From contig JACCUM010000479.1 in assembly GCA_013811805.1 (NCBI GenBank), forward strand, positions 1-5,607: DNA of 5,607 nt. The letters are read 5' to 3'. The notes beneath the pieces were generated by a model, which saw only the letters and a list, made by a program, of their open reading frames with translations, did not search any database and had not been told where the DNA came from. Source of the stretch: Geodermatophilaceae bacterium. GTDB lineage: Bacteria; Actinomycetota; Actinomycetes; Mycobacteriales; Geodermatophilaceae. Positions 5,047-5,607 of this stretch are shown here, piece after piece; the stretch's first letter is position 1, and each line of letters opens with the position of its first letter. Made by a program: the position numbers and the translations under genes.

Positions 5047-5457
5047 ATGACCGGCGGAACTCCTGTGGCCGGGACGGTGGTCGCGGCCGCCATCATCCGC
5101 GGCGGCAAAGTCCTCGCCGCCCAACGGTCCTCACCTCCAGCGCTGGCCGGGCTCTGGGAGTTTCCCGGCGGCAAGGTCGAACCAGGGGAGACGGAGGGGC
5201 AGGCGCTGATCCGCGAATGTCAGGAGGAGATCGGCGTGCTCGTCACGCCTCAGTGCTTTCTCGGCGAGGTGCCCAATCCGTACGGCCGGGGCGGAGTGCG
5301 CCTGTGGTCGGCTGTTCTATGCAAACCCGACGAAGCCCAGCCCGTGGCACTGGAGCACCTCGAGTTGCGCTGGCTCGGCGCCTCGGATCTCGGGAGCGTG
5401 CAATGGCTGCCCGGGAACCGCCAATTCGAAGCAGCCGTGCGCCCCCTCCTGGATTGA
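5047..5457 (+). CDS. MutT-type Nudix hydrolase, (deoxy)nucleoside triphosphate pyrophosphohydrolase
   Basis: The 136-residue protein is a single Nudix domain. It starts with the strand TVVAAAIIRGGKVLAAQR (about residues 10-27), then LWEFPGGKVEPGE, the signature of MutT-like enzymes. The Nudix box lies at residues 42-64, with G42, E48, R56, E57, E60, E61 and G63 all in place; the position usually filled by an aliphatic residue after RE is Cys58. Such enzymes hydrolyse (d)NTPs, often oxidised or modified ones such as 8-oxo-dGTP or methylated dCTP, to the monophosphate and pyrophosphate. The size and LAGLWEFPGGK pattern resemble mycobacterial MutT2, but the substrate cannot be settled by reading. 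ATG at 5047 gives a normal family start but has only GCGGGG directly before it; GTG at 5023 would add eight residues and remains possible. It diverges from rrf2 and ends in the hairpin at 5456. Confidence 0.92.
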   Translation: MTGGTPVAGTVVAAAIIRGGKVLAAQRSSPPALAGLWEFPGGKVEPGETEGQALIRECQEEIGVLVTPQCFLGEVPNPYGRGGVRLWSAVLCKPDEAQPVALEHLELRWLGASDLGSVQWLPGNRQFEAAVRPLLD

Positions 5458-5506
5458 GTGAAGGACGCCTTCTATCAATAGGTTTGATAGAAGGCGTCCT
5501 TCACTC
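5456..5506. terminator. Perfect 23-bp inverted repeat between convergent genes (bidirectional terminator or repeat element)
   Basis: The left arm (5456-5478) and right arm (5484-5506) are perfectly complementary over 23 bp and are separated by the 5-base loop TAGGT. The hairpin begins inside the Nudix stop codon and ends 17 bases before the stop of the convergent minus-strand gene, an ideal place for a bidirectional terminator. Each arm also contains its own short palindrome (GAAGG-ACG-CCTTC on the left, GAAGG-CGT-CCTTC on the right), so two small hairpins could form instead of one large one. No T-tract follows in either direction. From memory, long perfect hairpins built around GTGAAGG/CCTTCAC recur in some actinobacterial genomes, so it may be one copy of a dispersed repeat. 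Confidence 0.75.
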
Positions 5507-5523
5507 CGAAGGAAGGGGGGCGC

Positions 5524-5607
5524 TCACGGCTTGGTCGCCGGTGCCTTGGCTCGGGCGCTGCCCTTGCCCAGCCCGATCTTCGAGCCGAGCCAGACGACCG
5601 GGTCGAA
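5524..5607 (-). CDS. C-terminal end of an unidentified protein (partial, 5' end outside window)
   Basis: The last 27 codons of a minus-strand gene enter from the right edge and end at TGA (5526-5524). The peptide reads FDPVVWLGSKIGLG followed by the basic, Ala/Pro-rich tail KGSARAKAPATKP. I do not recognise the family from so little sequence. The assignment as coding rests on the open frame to the edge, the plausible C-terminal tail composition, and the stop lying just before a strong hairpin that also serves the convergent Nudix gene. The tail would suit an exposed cytoplasmic or nucleic-acid-facing C-terminus, but that is speculation. Confidence 0.55.
   Translation of the reverse strand, partial: FDPVVWLGSKIGLGKGSARAKAPATKP

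Noticed and set aside
4956..5174. N-terminal extension of the Rrf2 regulator
   Set aside because: Rrf2 proteins begin right at the (M/V)RIS..DYA segment, and the upstream codons run across the divergent promoter and the Nudix gene.
1..5607. tRNA or rRNA genes, CRISPR arrays, insertion sequences
   Set aside because: I saw no cloverleaf with a GTTCRA T-arm, no regularly spaced repeats, and no transposase-like protein. The hairpin at 5456-5506 has no associated transposase or target duplication.

Overview
This window looks like a chromosomal segment of a high-GC Actinomycetota. Codon third positions are G/C-rich, GTG starts are frequent, and several genes appear to use leaderless -10/start arrangements typical of the phylum. 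I cannot assign a genus from the sequence alone. All gene identities are calls from reading the protein sequences; no database search was run.

Layout. At the left edge is the 5' part of a secreted protein gene on the minus strand (1-398), cut by the window. A 169-bp divergent intergenic region separates it from a small conserved actinobacterial-type protein (568-870, plus). Next, on the plus strand, come cysD (956-1870) and cysN (1870-3123), which overlap by one base and encode the two subunits of heteromeric ATP sulfurylase. Facing them on the minus strand is the unit rrf2 (4955-4491), cysC (4427-3879), vapB (3844-3551) and vapC (3564-3136). Divergent from rrf2 is a MutT-type Nudix hydrolase (5047-5457, plus). 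A perfect 23-bp hairpin (5456-5506) separates it from the 3' end of a convergent, unidentified minus-strand gene (5524-5607).

How the genes work together. CysD and CysN convert sulfate and ATP to adenosine 5'-phosphosulfate (APS), with GTP hydrolysis by CysN. CysC phosphorylates APS to PAPS. Together they make a complete sulfate-activation module, but it is split into two convergent units. The Rrf2 regulator has no cysteines, so it cannot ligate an Fe-S cluster as IscR does. Its position directly upstream of cysC makes it the leading candidate local regulator of sulfur assimilation, in the manner of CymR. An inverted repeat that encloses a candidate -10 box upstream of cysD is a plausible operator. 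A VapBC-type toxin-antitoxin pair, with its own palindrome and candidate leaderless promoter, sits between the two halves of the module and looks like an insertion into the locus.

I see no clear unprecedented system. The points most worth a second look are the cysteine-free Rrf2 regulator with its candidate operator, the vapBC pair inside a sulfur locus, and the long hairpin whose arms can also fold on themselves.
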